Part shown: positions 1-5,247 of the stretch, piece by piece
Layout: each line of letters begins with the position of its first letter
How positions within the stretch are numbered: the first letter of the stretch is position 1
Source: Oscillospiraceae bacterium
GTDB lineage: Bacteria; Bacillota_A; Clostridia; Oscillospirales; JAAYXM01
Length of the DNA stretch: 5,247 bases
Assembly (NCBI GenBank): GCA_017408185.1
Contig: JAFQVE010000418.1
Location: 1 to 5,247 of the forward strand
Reading direction: 5' to 3'
Notes under the pieces: generated by a model
Database searches by the model: none
The model's input: only the letters and a program-made list of their open reading frames with translations
Told to the model about the DNA's origin: nothing
Program-made: the position numbers and the translations under genes

Positions 1-2049
1 TACCGCAGTATAAACAAGCGGTCGTGTGAGCATCACATAATGCGCATTCTGCAGGTTAATGATAACTGACTTATACTCAGCGCCTTGAGCCTTGTGGATG
101 GTGGATGCATAACCGAGATCGATAAGATCGAGGTCTGCGGGATCATATTCCTTGACTCTGCCGTCACCAAAATCAATAAACGCCGTTTTTTCTCCGGCTT
201 CTTCTTCGATTTTGATAATATAACCTATATCACCATTACTGACATCGTCCCGATTCTTTATCTGCATGACCTTGTCCCCACAGCGAAATATGCGGATTCC
301 GCGAGTAATCTCAAGTTTCTGAGGTGAGCTCGGATTAATAATATCGCGTATTCTTTCGTTCAGAGCATTTGCACCGGTATCGGTCTTCTGCCGAAATGGT
401 GTAAGCAGTGCAACATTATCCACTCCGTATCTTTCGACTTCCTCAGCATAAATTCGTGCAATAATCTCTGCCGAAGCCGAAATATCGCTCGAATCTATAA
501 ACTGAAAGTCTTCACCGTATTCAAGCCCCACATTGTTCTGCTTGATAAGCTTTGCGTTTGTAGCAATGCGGCTGCCGGATGCTTGCCTGAACACCCTTTC
601 AAGCTTTACGGTAGGAATCCTGCCACAGCATATCATTTCGTTCAGAACAGCGCCCGGACCAACTGAAGGCAACTGGTCGGCATCTCCGACAAAAATTACT
701 TGTGTGCCTGTTTTTAAGGCAGAAAACAGCTTTCCGGACAAATATACATCGAGCATTGAAGTCTCATCGATGAGAACAAGGTTTGCATCAATGTTTTCCG
801 GACTTCCGTATTCGCCGTCTTCACCTGCCGCCAGACAAAGTGCTTTATGAATGGTAGATGCTGCATATCCCGTAGATTCTTCCATGCGCCGTGCCGCACG
901 TCCCGTAGGCGCACAGCAACAGATGATATTCCGCGGGTTTCTGTGGCTGTAAATATCGAGTATGGCACGCTGTATCATAGTCTTTCCCGTACCGGGACCT
1001 CCGGTAATGATGGAGATCCCGTTAGTGAGCGCGGTCTTAACTGCCTCACGTTGCTCGGGTGCAAACTTTATTTTCAGCAACCGTTCCTCGTTATCCAGCT
1101 CGACATCAAGATTGTCATACTGATAATTCCGGCACAATGAAATCTGACGCTCAAGATATATCGCGAGTGCTTTTTCTGCAATATACGTCCTGCCGCTGTA
1201 AAGGCAGTCGTCATATACACAAATTCTTTGGTTTCGTATAAGTTCGTTTGCATGCCTTCCGACTATTCCGGCGGTAAGTTCGGGCGTATCAAGTGTTTTC
1301 ATACACTCACCGATGAAATTATCCTTTTCTATGCACAGATGTCCGCTTTCCTCTGCGTTTGTCAGCGTATAGAGTATCCCTTCAGATATCCTTTCCGGAG
1401 AGAGCATATCAAATCCCATACTCATTGCAATCTTATCCGCGGTCTTGAATCCTACACCTGCAAGCTCACAAAGTCTGTACGGATGTTCCTTCACAATCTT
1501 TATGGCATCGTTACCGTATTCCTTATAGAGCTTTAATGCGCGGTTCGGCGTAATCCCGTATGGAGTAAGAAAGGCAATGACGTTTCTTGCTGCTCGGTTG
1601 GCAAGATATGAATCATAAATCTTTTCGAGCTTAGCTTCGCTTATTCCCGGAATAACTATGAGTTTTTCAGGCTCCGAATCCAGTACATTCAACGCGTCCA
1701 GCCCAAAAACCGAATATATCTTTTCTGCAAGCTTTGGACCTATGCCTTTAATCTGTCCCGATGAGAGGTATGCAATAACGCCTTCCTTTGTCGGAGGAAT
1801 AACTTCCTCAAATGTTTCCACCTCAAACTGAAGACCATGTCTTGAGTTCTTATTCCACTGACCTTTCAGCTCATAGCGAAACAAATCCGAAGTGGGCAAC
1901 GAATACCCCACAGCCTTGATTGTTTTAAGAGCCTCACCGGTACTGTCGAGAATCCTTTCACAAGGCGTGTAGAGTGCTACCATGTAGCTGCCGGGGGATA
2001 TGCTCTCAAGCCTTTGCGGATAAACCAACCTGCTAAACCGACATAACAT
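1..2049 (-). CDS. recD2: RecD2-type ATP-dependent DNA helicase (SF1B), 3' end beyond window
   Basis: A 5'-to-3' superfamily 1 DNA helicase of the RecD2 (RecD-like, RecBC-independent) family; 683 codons are visible and the frame is open at the left edge. The N-terminal region has the family pattern GQWNKNSRHGLQF (64-76) and SSGQIKGIGPKLAEKI (96-111), with helix-hairpin-helix segments near 101-116, 133-145 and 196-208. The helicase core shows Walker A GGPGTGKT (350-357), motif Ia APTGRAARRM (380-389), motif II IDETSM (427-432), motif III GDADQLPSVGPG (455-466), an ERVFRQA segment (484-490), motif IV LLTPFRQK (548-555) and motif V STIHKAQGAEY (649-659). The visible end, LVYTAV, is the start of motif VI, normally followed by TRAK. 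Known family members are roughly 700-800 residues, so only a few tens are likely missing. The start is set by AGGAG seven bases before the ATG. Only one base separates it from the upstream stop (TGA-T-ATG), suggesting coupled translation. It probably unwinds recombination or replication intermediates of the host element. Confidence 0.95.
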   Translation of the reverse strand, partial: MLCRFSRLVYPQRLESISPGSYMVALYTPCERILDSTGEALKTIKAVGYSLPTSDLFRYELKGQWNKNSRHGLQFEVETFEEVIPPTKEGVIAYLSSGQIKGIGPKLAEKIYSVFGLDALNVLDSEPEKLIVIPGISEAKLEKIYDSYLANRAARNVIAFLTPYGITPNRALKLYKEYGNDAIKIVKEHPYRLCELAGVGFKTADKIAMSMGFDMLSPERISEGILYTLTNAEESGHLCIEKDNFIGECMKTLDTPELTAGIVGRHANELIRNQRICVYDDCLYSGRTYIAEKALAIYLERQISLCRNYQYDNLDVELDNEERLLKIKFAPEQREAVKTALTNGISIITGGPGTGKTMIQRAILDIYSHRNPRNIICCCAPTGRAARRMEESTGYAASTIHKALCLAAGEDGEYGSPENIDANLVLIDETSMLDVYLSGKLFSALKTGTQVIFVGDADQLPSVGPGAVLNEMICCGRIPTVKLERVFRQASGSRIATNAKLIKQNNVGLEYGEDFQFIDSSDISASAEIIARIYAEEVERYGVDNVALLTPFRQKTDTGANALNERIRDIINPSSPQKLEITRGIRIFRCGDKVMQIKNRDDVSNGDIGYIIKIEEEAGEKTAFIDFGDGRVKEYDPADLDLIDLGYASTIHKAQGAEYKSVIINLQNAHYVMLTRPLVYTAV

Positions 2050-2050
2050 A

Positions 2051-2245
2051 TCATCGCTCCTTTCTTATAACCGCAAGAGCAAACAAGTTATATGTCCGGG
2101 AAAAGAAAAACTCCCGGCGACGAATCATATCGAAAAACTTATCAATTATCTCTGAAACAAGACTGTATCCTGTTGTTTTGAGATTACAAGCATACGATTG
2201 TGATCCGTTCCGGGAGTTCGCTTTATTATCGCGAAAATCCGTCAT
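2051..2245 (-). CDS. Unrecognised 64-residue basic protein, coupled to both neighbours
   Basis: I do not recognise this family. The frame fills the whole interval between the deoxyribosyltransferase-like gene and the helicase gene. Its ATG overlaps the upstream stop in an ATGA junction, and its TGA lies one base before the helicase ATG; this packing is the main evidence that it is real. The product is basic (12 Lys/Arg against 7 Asp/Glu). The N-terminal third is polar and Asn/Ser rich, followed by a likely amphipathic helix SLVSEIIDKFFDMIRRREFF (28-47) and an aromatic/hydrophobic tail ending RKER. There is no signal peptide, cysteine pair or helix-turn-helix that I can see. No strong ribosome binding site precedes the ATG, so translation would rely on coupling. 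A GTG at 2290 would give 79 residues but overlaps the upstream gene by 49 bases. A 64-codon open frame could arise by chance, hence moderate confidence. Confidence 0.5.
   Translation of the reverse strand: MTDFRDNKANSRNGSQSYACNLKTTGYSLVSEIIDKFFDMIRRREFFFSRTYNLFALAVIRKER
2057..2061 (-). promoter_or_regulatory. Shine-Dalgarno of the RecD2 gene
   Basis: Reads AAGAAAGGAG on the minus strand, with AGGAG seven bases before the ATG at 2049. It lies inside the last sense codons (AAG GAG CGA) of the small upstream gene. Ribosomes finishing that gene therefore stop next to the helicase start. It rules out the out-of-frame ATG at 2054, which would sit only two bases from AGGAG. Confidence 0.8.
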
Positions 2246-2811
2246 TTTTTGTTGTGAGCGCAGCCTAAGCTTTTCAAGAAATCTGACCACAACTCATCAC
2301 CACCTTTGTAATAAATGGGGTTCAATGACGCTAACAGAGGATGATCCCTATTAAGTGTGACAAGAGTTTTGTTCCCTCCGTTTTTGGTAACGATTTTCTT
2401 CACTTCCGTAAACATATCGTCGTCGAAAGTAACTATTTCCATACGGAGTGCGGCAGCCCTTGCGATTTCGTTTCTCATACCCGCACTGATACGCATACCA
2501 CATACAAGAAGTATTTCACTCTGTTCAAGAAGCTTTATACCGAACTCAAGCGCGAGTGCTCGTTCTGCAGGTGTTTTTTCACTGATCAGCAGAGGTAAAT
2601 ACGCATGAGGTGCTCTTGATACAACATTGAGCCTTGCGTCTGCATAAAGCATATACGCTCTTGCACAGTGCATATTCTCCAGAATTACATCTTTGGATTC
2701 CGCACCGAGCGGAGAGCAAATATATGCTTTTTGACAACAACGGTTGTAATCAAGCATCTGTGTGTCAAGAAATCGTTCCCATTCGCAGTTAAAAATATTG
2801 TTATTATTCAT
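2242..2811 (-). CDS. Nucleoside 2-deoxyribosyltransferase-like protein (DUF4406/DUF7768-type)
   Basis: 189 residues. The central part (about 28-130) follows the pattern of small nucleoside 2-deoxyribosyltransferase-like proteins common in phages and mobile elements. It has a first strand KAYICSPLG (28-36), a segment RAPHAYLPLL (66-75), then ERALALEFGIKLLEQSEILL (83-102) and CGMRISAGMRNEIARA (104-119). In the wider family the Glu in the S-G-x-x-x-E motif is the glycosyl-attacking residue; here it would be E115. The usual Asp of the 'CDELW' strand is replaced by S98/E99, so catalysis is not assured. Residues about 147-182 form an extra C-terminal part with no fold I recognise. Start: AGAAAGGA lies six bases before the ATG. 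It sits 16 bases after the exonuclease gene and overlaps the next small gene by ATGA. A role in nucleotide or modified-base metabolism of the element is possible but inferred. Confidence 0.65.
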   Translation of the reverse strand: MNNNNIFNCEWERFLDTQMLDYNRCCQKAYICSPLGAESKDVILENMHCARAYMLYADARLNVVSRAPHAYLPLLISEKTPAERALALEFGIKLLEQSEILLVCGMRISAGMRNEIARAAALRMEIVTFDDDMFTEVKKIVTKNGGNKTLVTLNRDHPLLASLNPIYYKGGDELWSDFLKSLGCAHNKK

Positions 2812-2827
2812 AATGGTTCCTTTCTGC

Positions 2828-3865
2828 CTATAAAGGCTGGACAGACAATTTAAGTTTTCTGCTTTCAGATGTTGTTACCAGCTCGTTATGGATAGCCGGA
2901 TACTTTTTCTTAAGCAGTGTTGTGTCTGTTCGTGTTGATGTTTTAGTTGCGAAATCAATAAGAATTCTATCTGTGGTTGTTTCCATAACCCCATGCTCGT
3001 GTTTCTTCATCAACTCCGCGATTCGCACTGAATGTGCCTCTATCTCCTTTTCATATTTTTTGATATCGCTCTTGCAAAGCGCTATTTCATCCTGCAAGGT
3101 AAGGATTCGACGTGCATGTCTCTCGAACTTCGCAGGTAAATTTATTGTCGGGAGACTGGGATCACCGGCTCCGTAAATTCTTGCAAGAGATTCAAGAGCG
3201 AGCTTAGGCGCAATACTGTCCATCGTAGGCGGCTTATCATGCTCAAGACTCCATATCCATTCGTCAAGACGTTCAAATATCATATCCTCCTTGGCTTTGT
3301 CCCGGGTAAGCCCCGGCATAGCCATATCGTTATCGGGGTTATTTCCCCATAACGCTGAGAAGTCTCCGAAACTCAAGTCGAGAACTGCAAGATAGTATCT
3401 GAGCTGAAATTCATAGTACAACGGGTATTTCCCGTCCGCCCATTCCGAAGCATTGTGATATGTACAGCTTTTGCATTCCAGTACACCTGGTTCGCCGTCG
3501 TTCGCACGAATAATTCGGCGATCAATGTCTGCCAATGCATATTTATGGTCTGCGTGCTGATACATATTAGTATCCTCAATCACAGTATTTCCTGTCTTCA
3601 ACGCATAAAAGTGTGCTGCAATCGGTTCAAGGAAATGTCCCATCTCCAGCTGATTTGCGTTCGCCTTCACAGAAGGCTTTGCTCTTCCTTTTTTGATCAT
3701 CCAAAGCTCTAAGGGTGTTGTCCACGGTGATACACCAAAAATCGCTGCAACATCGCTGCCGCCGACCGTATAAGGTATATCACCCTTTGGTCCGTGCATT
3801 CGGCAGGCCAGCCAAGTCGGTCTGTCCATCCCGGCAGTGTCACACAGGATAATCGGTGCTGCCAT
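2828..3865 (-). CDS. YqaJ-family (lambda exonuclease-like) recombination nuclease
   Basis: 345 residues. YqaJ proteins belong to the PD-(D/E)XK nuclease superfamily. They are viral/mobile-element 5'-3' double-strand exonucleases that make single-stranded tails for annealing-type recombination. Family signatures are clear: GGSDVAAIFGVSPWTTPLELW (35-55), E80 in GHFLEP, ADIDR (112-116, catalytic Asp probably D115), the ECK motif (E130, K132) and FQLRYYLAV (153-161, Q154). The nuclease domain ends near residue 210. The C-terminal part contains a probable coiled coil (about 248-290), rich in charged heptad-like residues, and a basic tail (KLLKK/SRKLK type), perhaps for multimerisation, partner binding or DNA binding. 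The ATG shares its first base with the stop of the preceding gene (TGATG). It is preceded by AAGGCGGTG eight bases away, so the two are translationally coupled. No catalytic residue is missing. Confidence in the family is high; pairing with the upstream protein is inferred from context. Confidence 0.92.
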   Translation of the reverse strand: MAAPIILCDTAGMDRPTWLACRMHGPKGDIPYTVGGSDVAAIFGVSPWTTPLELWMIKKGRAKPSVKANANQLEMGHFLEPIAAHFYALKTGNTVIEDTNMYQHADHKYALADIDRRIIRANDGEPGVLECKSCTYHNASEWADGKYPLYYEFQLRYYLAVLDLSFGDFSALWGNNPDNDMAMPGLTRDKAKEDMIFERLDEWIWSLEHDKPPTMDSIAPKLALESLARIYGAGDPSLPTINLPAKFERHARRILTLQDEIALCKSDIKKYEKEIEAHSVRIAELMKKHEHGVMETTTDRILIDFATKTSTRTDTTLLKKKYPAIHNELVTTSESRKLKLSVQPL

Positions 3866-5004
3866 CAGTAGTTCACCGCCTTTGCAAGGTCATACTGATC
3901 CCAATCAAAAGACAGGGTTCTGGCAAGGTTCTCTTCAACAAACAAGAGCTTACTCTCCGGAGTATTCTCTGTTTTTAGAAGAAACATAATTTCCTGCATC
4001 GCCATAAACACGTCATGAGCCGTTGCAGGTCCGCCACCGTATGACATCTCAAACATCCGGATTGCTCCGAGTGCAGCTTTCTTCGGCATACTGAGCTTTT
4101 TGCAAATCCTTGTCATTGCATTTACCGGATATGACAGTGTAATCTCCGTAAGCTTCTGAAGCTTTGCAACAGAATCCCCGAACTGAGCAAAGAGCTGGTC
4201 GAGTGCATTTGTAAAATTCTCGACCTTGGACTGATGTCTGTGATCCACCGCAATACAGCTCCCTATATGGATAGGATACTGACCGCCCATAAGCAGAGCC
4301 GATACCTTTGCGGAAGCAACCCCCGTGTCCGACGTTATAAACCTGATACCCGGCACAAGGTTCTTTGCAAGGTATGATTTACCTATTGCGGTCAAATGCT
4401 TTGCATAATCGCCGACAAGGTCATCCTTTTGATTCGGCATCGTCCAAGATGCACTGGTGATCGAATGATCCGAGTATCCGTATTCAAACTCGTTCCCCGG
4501 AAAGCGTGCATCCAGCTTATCCTGAAGAGTGCCCAGAAGCTCATCAATCGGCAGAACGGAATAATCCACTTCATCACCTGAGTGAACGGCGGATACCTTC
4601 TGATCCCTTATGAGCACAAGCGCATCCGAGGGATAGAGCTTCAGACATTCGTTCAGAACATCCGACAACACTTTTCGGCTGAGTTTGGGGAGAACGGTGC
4701 CTCCGATTTTCGCTCTGTCGAGCAGGCTTTTGTAGGCCGTGGTACGGATGGGGTATGCTTTACCATCAATATCCATAGCCAGGCCGAGGTTTTTCGCTGT
4801 GTCGTGCACAGCTTCACTTGTGATTCCCGAAGCAAACGGGATGGGGCGTGAGTACATAGTCGAAGGATCGTCAAGTGCTTCAATCTGCAGCTCGTTTACC
4901 TTGCAGCGAACCCACCTGCTTTCTTTCGCCTGTTCCTCATGGTAGTTCCTCATTGTGGGATAGGAACTGAACGTGGTGTAAAAACCGTCTTGACATTGTA
5001 GCAT
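3865..5004 (-). CDS. DUF932-like phage/plasmid protein, candidate single-strand annealing partner
   Basis: 379 residues, first gene of the operon. I see no catalytic motif. The organisation resembles DUF932 (phage/plasmid-like) proteins. A region AYKSLLDRAKIGG (90-102) is followed by a helical stretch and ALVLIRDQKVSAVHSGDEVDYSVLPIDELL (128-157). A second half contains PGIRFITSDTG (218-228), a strand-rich segment to about 254, then helices from 260 to 375. The assignment rests on recognised layout rather than a diagnostic motif, so it is tentative. The start at 5004 has AGGAG seven bases upstream; the frame opens further upstream (GTG at 5145) but that part runs through hairpins. Its stop overlaps the exonuclease start (TGATG), implying stoichiometric, possibly interacting products. 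In many phage modules the gene coupled to a YqaJ/Exo nuclease encodes the annealing protein (Bet/RecT/Erf/Sak type), and this protein occupies that slot. That role is inference. Confidence 0.6.
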   Translation of the reverse strand: MLQCQDGFYTTFSSYPTMRNYHEEQAKESRWVRCKVNELQIEALDDPSTMYSRPIPFASGITSEAVHDTAKNLGLAMDIDGKAYPIRTTAYKSLLDRAKIGGTVLPKLSRKVLSDVLNECLKLYPSDALVLIRDQKVSAVHSGDEVDYSVLPIDELLGTLQDKLDARFPGNEFEYGYSDHSITSASWTMPNQKDDLVGDYAKHLTAIGKSYLAKNLVPGIRFITSDTGVASAKVSALLMGGQYPIHIGSCIAVDHRHQSKVENFTNALDQLFAQFGDSVAKLQKLTEITLSYPVNAMTRICKKLSMPKKAALGAIRMFEMSYGGGPATAHDVFMAMQEIMFLLKTENTPESKLLFVEENLARTLSFDWDQYDLAKAVNY

Positions 5005-5011
5005 AGAAATG

Positions 5012-5016
5012 CTCCT
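5012..5016 (-). promoter_or_regulatory. Shine-Dalgarno fixing the start of the first gene
   Basis: Reads AAAGAAAGGAG on the minus strand, with AGGAG seven bases before the ATG at 5004. The layout is nearly identical to the helicase gene's ribosome binding site. It selects the 379-residue start over the upstream in-frame GTG at 5145, which has no ribosome binding site and lies within a hairpin. Confidence 0.85.
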
Positions 5017-5023
5017 TTCTTTG

Positions 5024-5035
5024 AGGCTTTCGCCT
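5024..5035 (-). other. Leader mini-hairpin with GAAA tetraloop
   Basis: Minus-strand RNA AGGC-GAAA-GCCU: four base pairs closed by a GNRA-type tetraloop, starting seven bases upstream of the Shine-Dalgarno AGGAG. It is short, but GNRA loops are stable and can dock on RNA receptors. It may keep the ribosome binding site open or contribute to a folded leader. Function is inferred. Confidence 0.45.
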
Positions 5036-5052
5036 TTGATAATATATAACAA

Positions 5053-5084
5053 AAGCCAACATAACCCGGAGGTGATGTCGGCTT
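5053..5084 (-). promoter_or_regulatory. Leader hairpin with C(UCCG)G loop, possible second terminator or RNA element
   Basis: On minus-strand RNA, AAGCCGACAU (5084-5075) pairs with AUGUUGGCUU (5062-5053). After a single C/U mismatch, ACC pairs with GGU around a UCCG tetraloop of the UNCG class. This gives 13 pairs, including one G-U that would be a C-A mismatch in plus-strand RNA, so the fold favours leftward transcription. The 3' side continues UUGUUAUAUA, a weak U-rich tail that could make it an inefficient terminator. It lies 49 bases before the first start codon. The loop region contains CACCUCC, which matches an anti-Shine-Dalgarno sequence but is locked in the stem. Whether it stops, pauses or modifies transcription cannot be told from sequence. 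Confidence 0.6.
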
Positions 5085-5088
5085 GTGT

Positions 5089-5100
5089 CCAAAATATTGG
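5089..5100 (-). other. Leader small hairpin CCAA-TATT-TTGG
   Basis: A perfect four-pair hairpin between the two larger leader hairpins. Alone it would be marginally stable and could be chance. It is listed because it makes nearly the whole distal half of the leader a run of adjacent stem-loops, as in structured regulatory leaders. Confidence 0.3.
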
Positions 5101-5110
5101 GCGAGAAAAC

Positions 5111-5147
5111 AAAAAAGTGCCATCTGCGCATGGCGCAAACGACACTT
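5111..5147 (-). terminator. Intrinsic terminator-like hairpin in the 5' leader (candidate attenuator)
   Basis: On minus-strand RNA, AAGUGUC (5147-5141) pairs with GGCACUU (5121-5115), six Watson-Crick pairs plus one U-G. Inside, after a 3x3 internal loop (GUU/GAU), UGCGC pairs with GCGCA around a CAU loop. The stem runs directly into six U residues, then GUUUUC. The U-G pair would be an A-C mismatch in plus-strand RNA, and no T-run exists on the other side, so it acts on leftward transcription. It lies about 50-85 nt after the predicted start site and about 105 nt before the first gene. It therefore looks like a premature terminator controlling operon entry rather than the end of an upstream gene. 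Alternatively it ends a short independent RNA of about 85 nt. Confidence 0.7.
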
Positions 5148-5177
5148 CGTAAACTCTGATAACTGTGATTTCTCTAT

Positions 5178-5193
5178 GGAAACCTTGAAACTT
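5178..5193 (+). repeat. Tandem octamer near the start site, possible operator
   Basis: GGAAACCT is followed directly by the related TGAAACTT, just downstream of the predicted transcription start. A third similar copy, GAAAACCT, lies at 5211-5218 in the promoter spacer. Repeats on both sides of a -10 box could be repressor half-sites, but the units are short and A-rich, so chance is a real alternative. Confidence 0.25.
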
Positions 5194-5201
5194 ATATATT
5201 T

Positions 5202-5230
5202 ATTATATCAGAAAACCTCATTATAGTCAA
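5202..5230 (-). promoter_or_regulatory. Sigma-A (sigma-70 type) promoter with extended -10
   Basis: On the minus strand: -35 TTGACT (5230-5225, one mismatch to TTGACA), a 17-base spacer, then a perfect -10 TATAAT (5207-5202) preceded by TGA, giving an extended -10 (TGnTATAAT). The predicted start is near 5194-5196. It is the only good promoter I found on this strand and would serve all five genes. Its strength suggests that control is downstream, by the leader hairpins, or by a repressor. Confidence 0.88.
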
Positions 5231-5247
5231 TTCATTTGCAGAAGAAA

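Larger units (their letters stand above)
5005..5195 (-). promoter_or_regulatory. Structured 5' leader of the recombination operon
   Basis: About 190 nt between the predicted transcription start and the ATG at 5004, far longer than needed for translation initiation. In transcript order it contains an unstructured A/U-rich 5' segment, a double hairpin with a U-run, a small CCAA hairpin, a UNCG-capped hairpin, a GNRA-capped hairpin and the Shine-Dalgarno. A 5-base segment GACAC between the first two hairpins could pair with GUGUC in the first arm of the terminator, a weak antiterminator candidate. I do not recognise a known riboswitch or T-box. Short open frames pass through it but have no ribosome binding sites. 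Confidence 0.6.

Noticed and set aside
2109..2218. Nine-base inverted repeat AACTCCCGG (2109-2117) / CCGGGAGTT (2210-2218)
   Set aside because: The arms are 92 bases apart inside an apparent coding frame. A 9-base match of this kind is expected somewhere in a window this long.
2245..2290. GTG start at 2290 for the small gene, preceded by an AAAGGTGG sequence
   Set aside because: It would overlap the deoxyribosyltransferase-like gene by 49 bases, and the AAAGGTGG codes for its conserved-looking KGG. The ATGA junction at 2245 is the simpler choice, though not proven.
1..5004. Plus-strand open frames of about 60-105 codons across the region
   Set aside because: All lie opposite strongly supported minus-strand genes, overlap one another and show no recognisable domains or convincing ribosome binding sites.
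4937..5138. Short minus-strand frames through the leader, continuing into the first gene
   Set aside because: They lack ribosome binding sites and overlap both the leader hairpins and the start of the 379-residue gene. Their residue patterns are by-products of other frames.
5005..5145. In-frame extension of the first gene to a GTG at 5145 (47 extra residues)
   Set aside because: The extension has no ribosome binding site, begins inside the terminator-like hairpin and has unusual composition. The ATG at 5004 has AGGAG at ideal distance.
5068..5152. Plus-strand GGAGG followed by ATG at 5075 and a 25-codon frame
   Set aside because: The spacing is only two bases, the sequence is the complement of the UCCG hairpin, and the frame runs through the terminator hairpin with no promoter seen.
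5005..5195. Hammerhead or twister ribozyme, riboswitch or T-box in the leader
   Set aside because: No CUGANGA core, twister core or T-box motif could be found by eye; the GAAA present is simply a tetraloop.

Overview
The window carries one tightly packed, leftward (minus-strand) operon of five genes. It is read from a strong promoter at the right end and runs off the left edge. Nothing credible is encoded on the plus strand. Gene spacing (TGATG and ATGA overlaps, a 16-base gap, a TGA-T-ATG junction), AGAAAGGA-type Shine-Dalgarno sequences, a sigma-A type promoter and moderate base composition suggest a low-to-mid GC Gram-positive, probably a gut-type Clostridia (Bacillota). The gene content (YqaJ exonuclease, RecD2-type helicase, phage/plasmid-like protein) suggests an integrative conjugative element, plasmid or prophage rather than core chromosome. 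No integrase, relaxase or structural gene is present to decide which.

Right to left: (1) 5005-5247 is non-coding. It has a near-consensus extended -10 promoter and then a leader of about 190 nt. The leader holds a terminator-like double hairpin with a U-run, a small CCAA/TTGG hairpin, a 13-bp hairpin capped by a C(UCCG)G loop, and a GNRA-capped mini-hairpin just before the first ribosome binding site. It looks like a transcription attenuator or antitermination leader. (2) 3865-5004 is a 379-residue protein of DUF932-like (phage/plasmid) appearance. (3) 2828-3865 is a YqaJ/lambda-exonuclease-family nuclease with its catalytic residues visible. (4) 2242-2811 is a small protein resembling the nucleoside 2-deoxyribosyltransferase-like DUF4406/DUF7768 group. 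(5) 2051-2245 is an unrecognised 64-residue basic protein coupled to both neighbours. (6) 1-2049 is a RecD2-type superfamily 1 helicase, cut by the window edge inside its last helicase motif.

As a unit this reads as a mobile-element DNA recombination and processing cassette. The YqaJ exonuclease would resect double-stranded ends, and the helicase would unwind or process intermediates. The DUF932-like protein occupies the position where a single-strand annealing protein usually precedes such an exonuclease. The deoxyribosyltransferase-like and 64-residue proteins are the unexplained members. The nuclease and helicase calls are firm; the annealing role, the small-protein call and the regulatory mechanism are inferences.
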